A DNA stretch of 64,000 nucleotides from NCBI RefSeq assembly GCF_001708935.1, contig NZ_MASI01000002.1:248001-312000 (forward strand), in the 5' to 3' direction. The position numbers and the translations under genes are program-made. This DNA is from Methyloligella halotolerans. GTDB lineage: Bacteria > Pseudomonadota > Alphaproteobacteria > Rhizobiales > Methyloligellaceae. The notes below the pieces were generated by a model. The model made no database searches. It saw only the letters and a program-made list of their open reading frames with translations, and had not been told where the DNA came from. Each line of letters starts with the position of its first letter. Position 1 is the first letter of the stretch. Shown one piece after another: positions 27,230-35,737 of the stretch.

Positions 27230-29896
27230 ATGGCAGTACGGGGTCGTAAGGCGGAACGCCGGCTTTTGCCCGGCGCGGTCCAGTCGGGTTTGCGCCAACT
27301 CTTGATGAGCGGATACGGGCTCGGGATCCTGGTCCTGGCCTGCGGGGCCTGGGCCAGCCTGGCCACCTGGTCGGTCACCGATCCAAGCCTCAACAACGCG
27401 ACGCGCACCACGCCGAACAACGTGCTCGGCCATTGGGGCGCGGGGCTGGCGGACATCACCTTCCAGTCGGTCGGTCTCGCATCGATCCTGCTGTTCCTGC
27501 CGCTCGCCGCCTGGGGCTGGCATCTGATCTTCGGGACCGTGCCGAATCGCCGCCGCTCGCGGCTTCTGGCCTGGCCTGTCTCCGTCGTGCTGCTTGCCGG
27601 CGCATTCTCCGCCCTGCCACAACCAAAGAGCTGGCCTCTGCCGAGCGGGCTCGGCGGCATCATCGGCGAGGTGCTGGTCGCCGCAGCGGGCATCATCGGA
27701 CCGTTTCTGCCGGGCGCCGCGATCTCCTTCGTGGCCGGGCTCGGCTTCCTGATCTTCGGCACGTGGCTGCTGCTGTTCGCCTGCGGCACCAAGCTCTCCA
27801 ACCTGATCGCCCTCTGGGGGCCGACCGCCAGCCGGACCGGCGAATGGGCCAATGCTTCGCTGGGTGCGGCGCTGCACGCTACCATGCACACCTCGGCGAA
27901 GGTGAAGCGCGCCCTTACGCCCAAAGAACCCGAATGGGATGAGGACGAGGAGGAGGATGAAGAGCCGGAATGGGAAGAGGCGCCGCGCGGCACGCGGAAC
28001 GCCCTTCAGAGAGACGCTTCTCTTCACTATGACGAAGTCGATGAGGACGACGAGAAGCCCGTAGACATCCTCGCGGCCAAAGCCCGCCGTGCGCCGCCCC
28101 TGCCCAAGGCGCCGGGCGATCCCGACGGCCGGATCGAGCCCACCTTCGACCTCATGGGCGCCGGTGCCTACACGGAGCCGGCCTACGAAGAAGACGAGGA
28201 CGAAGATGAAGAGCCGCCTTATGTCGAGGAGCGCGGCTACGACGACGAGGACATGGACGATGACGGCAGCGACGACGTTACCGGCGTCCAGATCACCCAT
28301 CGCAAGGAGGAGGAGCCGAAACGGCGGATCGCCAAGCGGTTCCCTTCCATGGACACGCCCTATACGCCGCCGGCCCTGAAGCTTCTGCAGCAGCGGCCCC
28401 GTTCGGCCGCCTCCAACGACCTGTCCGACGAGGAGCTGCAGGAGAACGCCGCCATGCTGGAAGGCGTGCTGGCGGATTTCGGCGTGAAGGGCGAGATCGT
28501 GAATGTGCGGCCCGGCCCGGTGGTCACCCTTTACGAACTGGAGCCCGCGCCCGGCACGAAGTCGTCGCGGGTCATCGGCCTGGCGGAGGATATCGCCCGC
28601 TCAATGAGCGCGATCGCGGCCCGCGTCGCGGTCGTCCCCGGACGGAACGCCATCGGCATCGAGCTTCCCAACGAGACCCGGGAGACGGTCTTCCTGCGCG
28701 AGCTCATGGAGAGCAAGGATTTCCAGGAAACCGACGCCAAGCTCGCGCTCGGCCTCGGCAAGAATATCGGCGGCGAATCGGTGGTCGTGGACCTCGCCCG
28801 CATGCCGCATCTTCTGATCGCGGGCACGACCGGCTCGGGCAAGTCCGTCGGCGTCAACACGATGATCCTGTCCCTGCTCTACCGGCTGTCGCCGGACCAG
28901 TGCAAATTCATCATGATCGATCCGAAGATGCTCGAGCTCTCCGTCTATGACGGGATTCCGCATCTTCTGGCGCCGGTCGTGACCGATCCGAAGAAGGCGG
29001 TGGTCGCCCTGAAATGGACGGTGAAGGAGATGGAGGAGCGCTACAAGCGCATGTCCAAGCTCGGCGTCCGTGACATCAAAGGCTACAACAAGCGGGTGCT
29101 GCAGGCGGAAGCCAAGGGCGAGGTACTGACCCGCACGGTGCAGACCGGCTTCGACCGCGAGACCGGCCAGGCCATCTACGAGCAAGAGGAGATGGACTAC
29201 GATCCGATGCCCTATATCGTCGTGATCGTCGACGAGATGGCCGACCTGATGATGGTCGCGGGTAAGGATATCGAGGCGGCCGTGCAGCGCCTGGCGCAGA
29301 TGGCGCGTGCGGCGGGCATTCACCTCATCACCGCGACCCAGCGGCCGAGCGTCGACGTCATCACGGGCACCATCAAGGCGAACTTCCCGACCCGGATCAG
29401 CTTCCAGGTCACCTCGAAGATCGACAGCCGCACCATCCTCGGCGAGCAGGGCGCGGAGCAGCTGCTCGGCCAGGGCGACATGCTCTACATGGCGGGCGGC
29501 GGCCGCGTGATGCGTGTGCACGGACCCTTCGTCACCGACGACGAGGTCGAAAAGGTCGTTCGCTATCTCAAGAAGCAGGGCGTGCCGGCCTATCTCGATG
29601 CGGTAACCGACGACAGCGATGCCGATGAGGACGAGGACGGTGACGGCGCCGGAAGCAGCGGCGGCAGCGGGCCCGGCAACTCGAATTCCGGCGACGAGCT
29701 CTACGACAAGGCCGTCGACGTGGTGCTGCGGGACAAGAAGGCCTCGACCTCCTATGTCCAGCGGCGACTGGGCATCGGCTATAACAAGGCCGCAACCCTG
29801 ATCGAACGCATGGAGGAGGAAGGCGTCATCAGCGAGGCCAACAGCTCCGGCAAGCGCGAGATTCTGGTGGGAGACGAGGCCGAAGCGCCCTATTGA
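27230..29896 (+). CDS. ftsK: DNA translocase FtsK
   Basis: 888-residue septal DNA pump that clears the chromosome terminus from the closing septum and activates XerCD. The N-terminal about 190 residues hold four transmembrane segments. Residues about 235-350 are a very acidic linker (runs of Asp/Glu). The RecA-like motor has Walker [14 protein letters not shown] with Lys538 and Walker [16 protein letters not shown]. The C-terminal gamma winged helix (about 800-885) has [18 protein letters not shown] for KOPS recognition. It follows the aminotransferase by 3 bases, and lolA is next downstream. Confidence 0.97.
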   Translation: MAVRGRKAERRLLPGAVQSGLRQLLMSGYGLGILVLACGAWASLATWSVTDPSLNNATRTTPNNVLGHWGAGLADITFQSVGLASILLFLPLAAWGWHLIFGTVPNRRRSRLLAWPVSVVLLAGAFSALPQPKSWPLPSGLGGIIGEVLVAAAGIIGPFLPGAAISFVAGLGFLIFGTWLLLFACGTKLSNLIALWGPTASRTGEWANASLGAALHATMHTSAKVKRALTPKEPEWDEDEEEDEEPEWEEAPRGTRNALQRDASLHYDEVDEDDEKPVDILAAKARRAPPLPKAPGDPDGRIEPTFDLMGAGAYTEPAYEEDEDEDEEPPYVEERGYDDEDMDDDGSDDVTGVQITHRKEEEPKRRIAKRFPSMDTPYTPPALKLLQQRPRSAASNDLSDEELQENAAMLEGVLADFGVKGEIVNVRPGPVVTLYELEPAPGTKSSRVIGLAEDIARSMSAIAARVAVVPGRNAIGIELPNETRETVFLRELMESKDFQETDAKLALGLGKNIGGESVVVDLARMPHLLIAGTTGSGKSVGVNTMILSLLYRLSPDQCKFIMIDPKMLELSVYDGIPHLLAPVVTDPKKAVVALKWTVKEMEERYKRMSKLGVRDIKGYNKRVLQAEAKGEVLTRTVQTGFDRETGQAIYEQEEMDYDPMPYIVVIVDEMADLMMVAGKDIEAAVQRLAQMARAAGIHLITATQRPSVDVITGTIKANFPTRISFQVTSKIDSRTILGEQGAEQLLGQGDMLYMAGGGRVMRVHGPFVTDDEVEKVVRYLKKQGVPAYLDAVTDDSDADEDEDGDGAGSSGGSGPGNSNSGDELYDKAVDVVLRDKKASTSYVQRRLGIGYNKAATLIERMEEEGVISEANSSGKREILVGDEAEAPY

Positions 29897-30018
29897 TCGG
29901 CGTGGGGCGGCTTGAAAGGTTTTTTGCCGCGCCCCTCGCCTCGAAGTTGACCCTTTTTGGCGGAATCATTTATCGATTGACCGTGTGAGTTCCCGGCACG
30001 GGCCTGAGGGGATCCTTA

Positions 30019-30921
30019 ATGAACCGCCGATACCGCTGGCTGTCCGCCAGCCTCGCCGCGACCCTATGCCTTGCGCTTCCCGGCGCTTCCGCGCTGGCGC
30101 AGGATCAGGGCACCACCGTGGTGCCGAAATCCGCGCCGAAAAAGCCGCGCGCCACGGCGACGGGGACAGTTCCCGCCGAGGGCGAGGCCTCCGGCGAAGG
30201 CGGCGCAAACGCGCTGCGCCCCGCGCAGGACATTCCGCCCATCGAACCCGACAAAGCTCCGCCGCCACCGCCCGTCGAAGCTGAAGCGCCTGCGGGCGAG
30301 ATCGACAATGCCGAAGCCGATGCCGGCGCCGGCTGGGAAGCTGCCGTCGAGGAATCGGGTCCCCGTCCCCTGATCGGCGCGGAGCGCGAGCAGGCGATCG
30401 CGCGCGTCAACCAGTACTTCAACGAGATGGACAGCCTGCAGGGTACGTTCCGGCAGATCGATTCCGACAACAAGGTCGCCACGGGCCGCTTCTACGTGAA
30501 GCGGCCAGGCAAGCTGCGCTTCGATTATGCGCCGCCGAGCCCGCTGAAGATCGTCTCCGACGGCGCGTTCCTCGCCATCGAGGATTCCGATCTCAAGACG
30601 ATCGAGAAATATCCGCTCAAGTCTACGCCGTTCCGGCTTCTGCTGGCGGACGACGTGAATCTAGGGCGCGACGCAAACGTGCTCGGCGTCTCGCGTGGCA
30701 AGGACGAGGTCGCAATTCAGCTGCAGGACCGGAAGGGCGGCACAGGCGGCGCGATCAAGCTGGTTTTCGAAACCGCTCCGGAGTTTCAGCTCTCGGAGTG
30801 GGTGATCACCGACGCCCAAGGTCTGACCACCCAGGTTACGCTCGACGATCTCGCGCCGGGCCGGAAGGTGGCGGCGGACTTCTTCAAGTCCAAGCAGCAG
30901 CCCTTCAACCCATATCGCTAG
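30019..30921 (+). CDS. lolA: Outer-membrane lipoprotein carrier protein LolA family
   Basis: 300-residue periplasmic protein with a signal peptide (about residues 1-28, ALPGASALAQ) followed by about 90 residues rich in Pro, Ala and Glu. A LolA domain starts at about 125 (INQYF-like VNQYFNEMDSLQGTFRQI, GRFYVKRPGKLRFDY, LKIVSDGAFLAIED). LolA shuttles lipoproteins from LolCDE to the outer membrane. The long disordered linker is not part of canonical LolA and is discussed separately. The ftsK-lolA-xthA order is common in alphaproteobacteria. Confidence 0.9.
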   Translation: MNRRYRWLSASLAATLCLALPGASALAQDQGTTVVPKSAPKKPRATATGTVPAEGEASGEGGANALRPAQDIPPIEPDKAPPPPPVEAEAPAGEIDNAEADAGAGWEAAVEESGPRPLIGAEREQAIARVNQYFNEMDSLQGTFRQIDSDNKVATGRFYVKRPGKLRFDYAPPSPLKIVSDGAFLAIEDSDLKTIEKYPLKSTPFRLLLADDVNLGRDANVLGVSRGKDEVAIQLQDRKGGTGGAIKLVFETAPEFQLSEWVITDAQGLTTQVTLDDLAPGRKVAADFFKSKQQPFNPYR

Positions 30922-31008
30922 GGATATTGGGAGCGCCAGGCGGAAGCTTGAAGAAAACAGGCTGAATTTTCTGTTGAGGAATCAGACTGTTATTGAATTT
31001 CTTCGATC

Positions 31009-31033
31009 ACTTTAACGCCACGTTAAAGTTTTT
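31009..31033 (+). terminator. Candidate terminator after lolA
   Basis: ACTTTAACG-CCA-CGTTAAAGT, a perfect 9-base stem with a 3-base loop, runs straight into TTTT. The stem is AT-rich and 87 bases after the lolA stop; it could instead be an operator for the transcript that follows. Confidence 0.5.
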
Positions 31034-31040
31034 CTAAGGT

Positions 31041-31223
31041 ACGCGTTGAAAAACGGCGCAACGCCCATTATTTCTGCCGAAGAAGCGACCACGTCGTCAA
31101 ATCGGTAGTGCCCCCCCGTCTAGCCGAAGATGTGGTCGCTCGCACCGGCGTCCCTCCCGGTGCGTGCGCTGAGTAAGCGCTTCTAGCGCCCGGCCATGCG
31201 CAGCGGCCGGGCGCTTTCCTTTT
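31041..31223 (+). ncRNA. Candidate structured small RNA
   Basis: About 180 bases without a coding frame contain five consecutive stem-loops. These are GCGTTG/CAACGC (31043-31064), AGCGACCAC/GTGGTCGCT (31084-31140, 39-base interior), CGCACCGG/CCGGTGCG (31141-31164), GCGCT/AGCGC (31166-31180) and a terminator hairpin (31186-31214) with a T-rich tail. A possible promoter is TTAACG-N17-TAAGGT ending near 31040. No known family was recognised by eye; 6S RNA would need complementary ends, which I do not see. The orientation is set by the terminator. Confidence 0.55.
31186..31223 (+). terminator. Intrinsic terminator of the candidate small RNA
   Basis: GCGCCCGGCC / GGCCGGGCGC, a perfect 10-base stem with a 9-base loop, followed by TTTCCTTTT. 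Confidence 0.8.
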
Positions 31224-31531
31224 GGGGACCCTTCAAAGCCGAATTTCCAATCAGCGCTGGATGTGGATGTGTTCGTCGTGGCGTGCCGCCCGGCGGCCCT
31301 GGGTGACGCCGTGCTGGATTTGACTGCCCTCCGGCGCTCGAAACTCAAGTGCATTCACAAGCCGTTGCAGCTTCGGGCTCGAGAGATATCGCACCTGCTT
31401 TTGCTGGGCGCCAGGGTGTCGCAAATGGTTTGCAGACTCAGGAGCCCCAACCTGTTAAGGTTTGGGGCAGCGGTTGCCGTTCCCCCGTCTCTGCGATTTG
31501 CCCAACACGGCGCCGCAACCAGGTAAGAGCA
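31224..31531. other. Non-coding stretch before the 87-residue protein gene
   Basis: 308 bases with no supported gene. A hairpin, CCCCAACCT-GTTA-AGGTTTGGGG (one bulged base), lies at about 31446-31468 without a T tract and may be a leader structure of the downstream small gene. Confidence 0.4.
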
Positions 31532-31795
31532 ATGGCTTCCACGTTCCCCCCCGACGGAAGCATTTACGATGCTTCTTATTCGGAGGCTTTCGACTCCGAC
31601 AAGCTCGACCTCGTTCAGCAGGCCTTCGACGCTGCATGGCTGGAGCTGAGCGCAGCGGGCTTCACTGCCGACGAAGCGACCGATGGCGATCTTCGTTCTC
31701 TGCTGGGCGAAAAGATCATGGCCTTGGCCGCGGCTGGCGAATTCGATAGCAATCAGCTGGTTTCGCGCGCGCTGAAGAGCTTTCGCGCGTTTTAG
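31532..31795 (+). CDS. Conserved hypothetical small protein (87 aa)
   Basis: 87-residue soluble, acidic, mostly helical protein from ATG 31532 (CAGGTAAGAGCA upstream). The second half (LRSLLGEKIMALAAAGEFDSNQLVSRALKSF) resembles a helical motif frequent in small uncharacterised alphaproteobacterial proteins. No signal peptide or membrane segment is visible. The function is unknown. It lies between the candidate RNA and xthA. Confidence 0.75.
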   Translation: MASTFPPDGSIYDASYSEAFDSDKLDLVQQAFDAAWLELSAAGFTADEATDGDLRSLLGEKIMALAAAGEFDSNQLVSRALKSFRAF

Positions 31796-31903
31796 TCCAC
31801 CGGCTTTCCCCAACATCATCCACAGAATTATAGGCTTCGGGTTGGCAGCACCCGCTGCGCCGGTCTAGAGACGTCGGGCCTTTCCCGCCGGAGCGTCTTC
31901 ATC

Positions 31904-32722
31904 ATGCAGTTTCGCCTCGCCACCTGGAACATCAATTCTGTGCGGCTGCGGCTCGACCTGATCGAGCGGCTTAACCGCGCCTATGCTCCGGATATTCTGT
32001 GCCTGCAGGAAATCAAATGCGTGGAGGAGCAGTTCCCGCGCGCGGCCATCGAGGCACTGGGCTTTCCTCACATCGCGGTGTGTGGGCAGAAGGGCTATAA
32101 CGGCGTGGCCATTCTCTCGAAGATCCCGTTCAGCCCCGGCGACATGCGCGATGTCTGCGGCCGGGGTCATGCGCGCCACCTGTCGGTGAAGCTGGACGGA
32201 CCGGCGGGACCTTCGCCGGTCGAGGTGCATAACCTCTATGTGCCGGCGGGCGGCGATATCCCGGATCCGGCGGTGAACGAGAAGTTCAAACACAAGCTGG
32301 ACTATCTCGAGGCGATGGAGAGCTGGTTCTCAGGGCTGGGCAACCGCGACCGGAACCGCATGATCCTGGTGGGCGATCTGAACGTCGCGCCACTTGAGAC
32401 CGATGTCTGGTCGCACAAGCAGCTTCTGAAGGTGGTCAGCCATACGCCGCCCGAGGTGGATCGGCTGAACCGGGTGCTGGCCGCCCACGAGTGGGTGGAC
32501 GTGATGCGCCGTCACGTTCCGCCGGAAGAGAAGCTGTTCACCTGGTGGAGCTATCGCAACCGGGACTGGCGGAAATCCAATCGCGGGCGCCGGCTTGACC
32601 ACGTGTGGACAACACCTGCGCTGGGCGATGCCGCCCATGGGATGACCGTGGCGAGCGAGGCGCGCGATTGGGAGAAGCCGTCGGACCATGTGCCGGTGAT
32701 CACGGATTTCGCGATCGACTGA
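31904..32722 (+). CDS. xthA: Exodeoxyribonuclease III
   Basis: 272-residue AP endonuclease / 3'-5' exonuclease of base-excision repair. Metal and catalytic motifs: LATWNINSVRLR (Asn7 region), LCLQEIKC (metal-binding Glu), HNLYVPAGGD (Tyr), LVGDLNVAP (Asp/Asn), and the C-terminal RLDHVWTTPAL and PSDHVPVITDF (catalytic His). Length and order match the family. Convergent with the PfpI-like gene. Confidence 0.96.
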   Translation: MQFRLATWNINSVRLRLDLIERLNRAYAPDILCLQEIKCVEEQFPRAAIEALGFPHIAVCGQKGYNGVAILSKIPFSPGDMRDVCGRGHARHLSVKLDGPAGPSPVEVHNLYVPAGGDIPDPAVNEKFKHKLDYLEAMESWFSGLGNRDRNRMILVGDLNVAPLETDVWSHKQLLKVVSHTPPEVDRLNRVLAAHEWVDVMRRHVPPEEKLFTWWSYRNRDWRKSNRGRRLDHVWTTPALGDAAHGMTVASEARDWEKPSDHVPVITDFAID

Positions 32723-32753
32723 GCGCGCCCCGGCAGATCGGCGATCTCATTGG

Positions 32754-33431
32754 CTACCGGCGCTCAGCATATTCCTTTGCTAAGGCCTCTCGTTCTGAGC
32801 GGATGGCGGCGGTCTGCTGCTTGACCTTCTCCACCACCGGCTTTGACGCCGTTTCCGGAGATCCCGAATCGAAGGGCGGGGCCGGCGCGTATTCGAGCTG
32901 AAGCTGGATGGCTTCGGCTGTTTCACGGCCGGCGATCTCTTCCGCCAACGCCAGGCCGAAATCGATCCCCGCCGTGACGCCGCCGCCGGTCGCCAGATTG
33001 CCATCGATCACGTAGCGCGCATTCACGGGCTCCGCGCCGTAATCGCTCAGGAGATCGAGAGCGTTCCAATGGGTGGTGGCCCGTTTCCCCTCGAGCAATC
33101 CCGCGGCGCCGAGAACGAGCGCCCCAGTGCAGACCGAAGTGACGTAGCGCGCGCCGTCCGCCTGGCCGCGCAAAAAGGCGAGAGTCTGTTCGTCGGTCAG
33201 GAGCGCATTCACGCCGCGACCGCCGGGCACGCAGACGATATCGAGCTGCGGACTGTCGGACATCGAAACGGTCGGCTGGAGGACGAGGCCGGTGGCTGTG
33301 CGGACCGGGGAGGGATCCTTCGCGACGAGATAGAGCTCAGCACCGGGCAAGGAGGCAAACACCTCGTAAGGCCCGGTGAGGTCGAGCTGCTGTACATCCG
33401 GGAAGAGGAGGAAGCCGATCGCCAGCGCCAT
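32754..33431 (-). CDS. DJ-1/PfpI family protein (isonitrile-hydratase-like)
   Basis: 225-residue DJ-1/PfpI-superfamily protein. The nucleophile Cys sits in the elbow ARYVTSVCTGALVLGAAGLL, followed by GKRATTHWNALDLL, an arrangement typical of isonitrile-hydratase-like members. The early Asp in LDLTGPYEVF is also present. Its ATG follows immediately after the stop (TAG) of the response regulator gene, so the two are co-transcribed. The substrate is unknown. Confidence 0.88.
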   Translation of the reverse strand: MALAIGFLLFPDVQQLDLTGPYEVFASLPGAELYLVAKDPSPVRTATGLVLQPTVSMSDSPQLDIVCVPGGRGVNALLTDEQTLAFLRGQADGARYVTSVCTGALVLGAAGLLEGKRATTHWNALDLLSDYGAEPVNARYVIDGNLATGGGVTAGIDFGLALAEEIAGRETAEAIQLQLEYAPAPPFDSGSPETASKPVVEKVKQQTAAIRSEREALAKEYAERR

Positions 33432-34118
33432 CTAAGGCACCAGCTTATAGCCGCCGGTCTCCGTCACCAGGATCTCGCTCTGGGCCGGGTCCTTCTCGAT
33501 TTTGCGGCGCAGGCGATAGATATGGGTCTCCAGGGTATGGGTGGTGACACCTGCGTTGTAGCCCCAGACCTCATGCAGCAGGACATCTCGTGTGACGACC
33601 CGCTCACCGGCACGATAGAGATATTTCAGGATCGAGGTTTCTTTCTCGGTCAGCCTAATCTTGTCGCCGCCCTCGTCGACGAGAAGCTTGGCGGCAGGCT
33701 TGAAGCTATAGGGGCCGATGGTGAAGACGGCATCCTCGCTCTGCTCGTGCTGGCGGAGCTGGGCGCGGATGCGGGCCAGAAGCACAGCGAGCTTGAAGGG
33801 CTTCGTCACGTAATCGTTGGCGCCGGCATCGAGGCCGAGGATCGTGTCGGCATCCGAGGTCTGCCCCGTCAGCATGACGATGGGACCCTTGAAGCCACCG
33901 CGGCGCAGCAGCTTGCAGGTCTCGCGGCCATCGAGATCGGGAAGATTGACATCGAGAAGCACCAGGTCGACATGCTCCTCCTTGGCGCGCTTGAGACCTT
34001 CGGTGGCGGTCTCGGCGAGAAGGCTTTCGAACTCGTCGTGGAGGGCGAATTGCTCGCTCAACGAGTCGCGCATGCCTTCGTCATCGTCGATGATCAGAAT
34101 TCTGCGCGCATTGCTCAT
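33432..34118 (-). CDS. OmpR/PhoB-type response regulator
   Basis: 228-residue two-component regulator. The receiver domain has ILIIDDDEGMRDSL, the phosphoacceptor Asp in LVLLDVNLPDLDGRET, Thr in VMLTGQTS and Lys in DYVTKPF. The C-terminal winged helix has LTEKETSILKYLYRAGERVV and TLETHIYRLRRKIE. ATG 34118 (MSNARRIL) gives the normal N-terminus. No histidine kinase is adjacent, so it is an orphan here. It directly precedes the PfpI-like gene. Confidence 0.93.
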   Translation of the reverse strand: MSNARRILIIDDDEGMRDSLSEQFALHDEFESLLAETATEGLKRAKEEHVDLVLLDVNLPDLDGRETCKLLRRGGFKGPIVMLTGQTSDADTILGLDAGANDYVTKPFKLAVLLARIRAQLRQHEQSEDAVFTIGPYSFKPAAKLLVDEGGDKIRLTEKETSILKYLYRAGERVVTRDVLLHEVWGYNAGVTTHTLETHIYRLRRKIEKDPAQSEILVTETGGYKLVP

Positions 34119-34227
34119 GTGATTCTGCGGTTTTCGTTGACGTATCCTGTGAGTTGTAAGCGGAGCGGACCGCGGGAACAAGCGCGGCGGACCGCCTTAC
34201 TGGGGATACTAGGGGTCAGATAATCAA

Positions 34228-34752
34228 ATGGTTCAAAAGCGAATCCTGGTGACGCGCGCGCCTGGGGAGCAATCGAAGGGGCTGGTTCATCTGTCGAACG
34301 GTGTACGACCTTGCGCGCTCGGTGGATCAGGTCTGGGCGTATTGAAGCGGGAGGGCGACGGCCTCACCCCACTCGGCGTGTTCCCGCTTCGCCAGCTGCT
34401 CTATCGCGACGACCGGGTGATGCGGCCCCGTACCCTCATTCCCGTTCATGCAATCCGGGCAAGCGACGGCTGGAGCGACGACTCCGACGACCGGAACTAC
34501 AATCGCATGATCGCTCTTCCCAGCCCCCGCAGCGCCGAGACGTTGAAACGCGAGGACCATCTCTACGATCTGGTTCTGGTCATGGGTTACAACGACTGTC
34601 CCCGGGTGCGCGGCAGGGGCAGCGCGGTCTTCATCCATCTCGCGCGGCCGGAATACACACCTACCGAGGGTTGTATCGCTCTTTCGAAACGTGACTTTCT
34701 GGCGCTGCTCCGCGAAGTCGGGCCGGGGACCCGGATCGAAGTCCGCGGCTAG
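34228..34752 (+). CDS. L,D-transpeptidase (YkuD) family protein
   Basis: 174-residue L,D-transpeptidase catalytic domain, which makes 3-3 peptidoglycan cross-links or attaches proteins. The active-site motif is in FIHLARPEYTPTEGCIALSK (His ... Thr-x-Gly-Cys). There is no signal peptide, unusual for a periplasmic enzyme, but this short leaderless form is common in alphaproteobacteria. Divergent from the response regulator and convergent with the YggS-type gene. Confidence 0.87.
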   Translation: MVQKRILVTRAPGEQSKGLVHLSNGVRPCALGGSGLGVLKREGDGLTPLGVFPLRQLLYRDDRVMRPRTLIPVHAIRASDGWSDDSDDRNYNRMIALPSPRSAETLKREDHLYDLVLVMGYNDCPRVRGRGSAVFIHLARPEYTPTEGCIALSKRDFLALLREVGPGTRIEVRG

Positions 34753-34761
34753 TCTCAGTCA

Positions 34762-35454
34762 TCAAGGGTACTCGCGGGCGCCGAAGATGGCGGTGCCGAC
34801 GCGTACGTACGTGGCGCCGAACTGCACGGCCTTCTCGTAATCGCCGCTCATCCCCATGCTGAGCTCGGGCAGGTCGAGGGTCTTGGCGAGCTTGTCGAGA
34901 AGGGCGAAGTGCAATGCCGGCTCCTCATCCAGGGGCGGGATGCACATCAGGCCGGCGATCTCCAGGCCCAGCTCGTCGCGGCACATCTTCACGAAGTCGG
35001 CCACCTCGGCCGGCGGAATGCCCGCCTTCTGCGGCTCCTCCCCGGTGTTCACCTGGACGAGAAGCTTCGGGGTCCGCCCCTGCTCCTCCATCTCCTTGGC
35101 AATGTGCCTCGCGATCTTCTCCCGGTCGACGCTCTGGATGCAGTCGGCGATGGCGACGGCGTCCTTCACCTTATTAGATTGCAGCGGCCCGATGATGTGG
35201 AGCTCGATGTCTGGGTGGCACTCTTTGAGTTCGGGGAACTTGCCTTGCGCTTCCTGGACGCGGTTCTCGCCGAAGATGCGCTGGCCAGCGGCGATCGCTT
35301 CCTCGACCGCTTCGGCCGGATGGGTCTTTGAGACCGCGATAAGCTTCACGCTTTCCGGTTCGCGGCCACACGTCTTCGCAGCGGTGGCGATGTCGCCCCG
35401 GACTTCAGCCAGGCGGCTGGCGATGGTGCTCTGTGTCGATGAGGCGGAAGACAT
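34762..35454 (-). CDS. YggS family PLP-binding protein
   Basis: 230-residue PLP homeostasis protein, an alanine-racemase-fold TIM barrel. The PLP lysine is in VKLIAVSKTHPAEAVEEAI, then RIFGENRVQEAQGKFPEL, HIIGPLQSNKVKDAV, LLVQVNTGEEPQKAGI and the phosphate-binding MSGDYEKAVQFGATYVRVGTAIFG. It is divergent from leuS across a region of palindromic repeats. Confidence 0.95.
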   Translation of the reverse strand: MSSASSTQSTIASRLAEVRGDIATAAKTCGREPESVKLIAVSKTHPAEAVEEAIAAGQRIFGENRVQEAQGKFPELKECHPDIELHIIGPLQSNKVKDAVAIADCIQSVDREKIARHIAKEMEEQGRTPKLLVQVNTGEEPQKAGIPPAEVADFVKMCRDELGLEIAGLMCIPPLDEEPALHFALLDKLAKTLDLPELSMGMSGDYEKAVQFGATYVRVGTAIFGAREYP

Positions 35455-35470
35455 GTCTCGTTCTACTCGG

Positions 35471-35616
35471 CGTCATGCCCGGTCTCGAACCGGGCTCCAG
35501 GGCGTCTGGCATGGAGCAAGCAGCTCTGGATTGCCGGGTCAAGCCCGGCAATGACGACAGAGAAGGTTGATAGGTGGAGGCAGGGCTACTGGATCCCGGC
35601 TTCCGCCGGGATGACG
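35471..35616. repeat. Cluster of three REP-like palindromes
   Basis: Three short palindromes: GCCCGGT/ACCGGGC (35477-35495), ATTGCCGGG-TCAAG-CCCGGCAAT (35530-35552) and ATCCCGGC/GCCGGGAT (35593-35612). Each is associated with GTCAT or ATGAC, the form of the dispersed repeat common in alphaproteobacterial genomes. Related units recur at 60721-60805. Confidence 0.75.
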
Positions 35617-35737
35617 GCTGAAGATTGGCCAGACACCTACTCCGCTTATCGCGGAGCGATGCCGCAGCTTGACCGCCCGGCTCATTTAGGGTCGATTGCC
35701 CGGCAAATCTCAATGCTGATCGACGGACAGAAATAGC

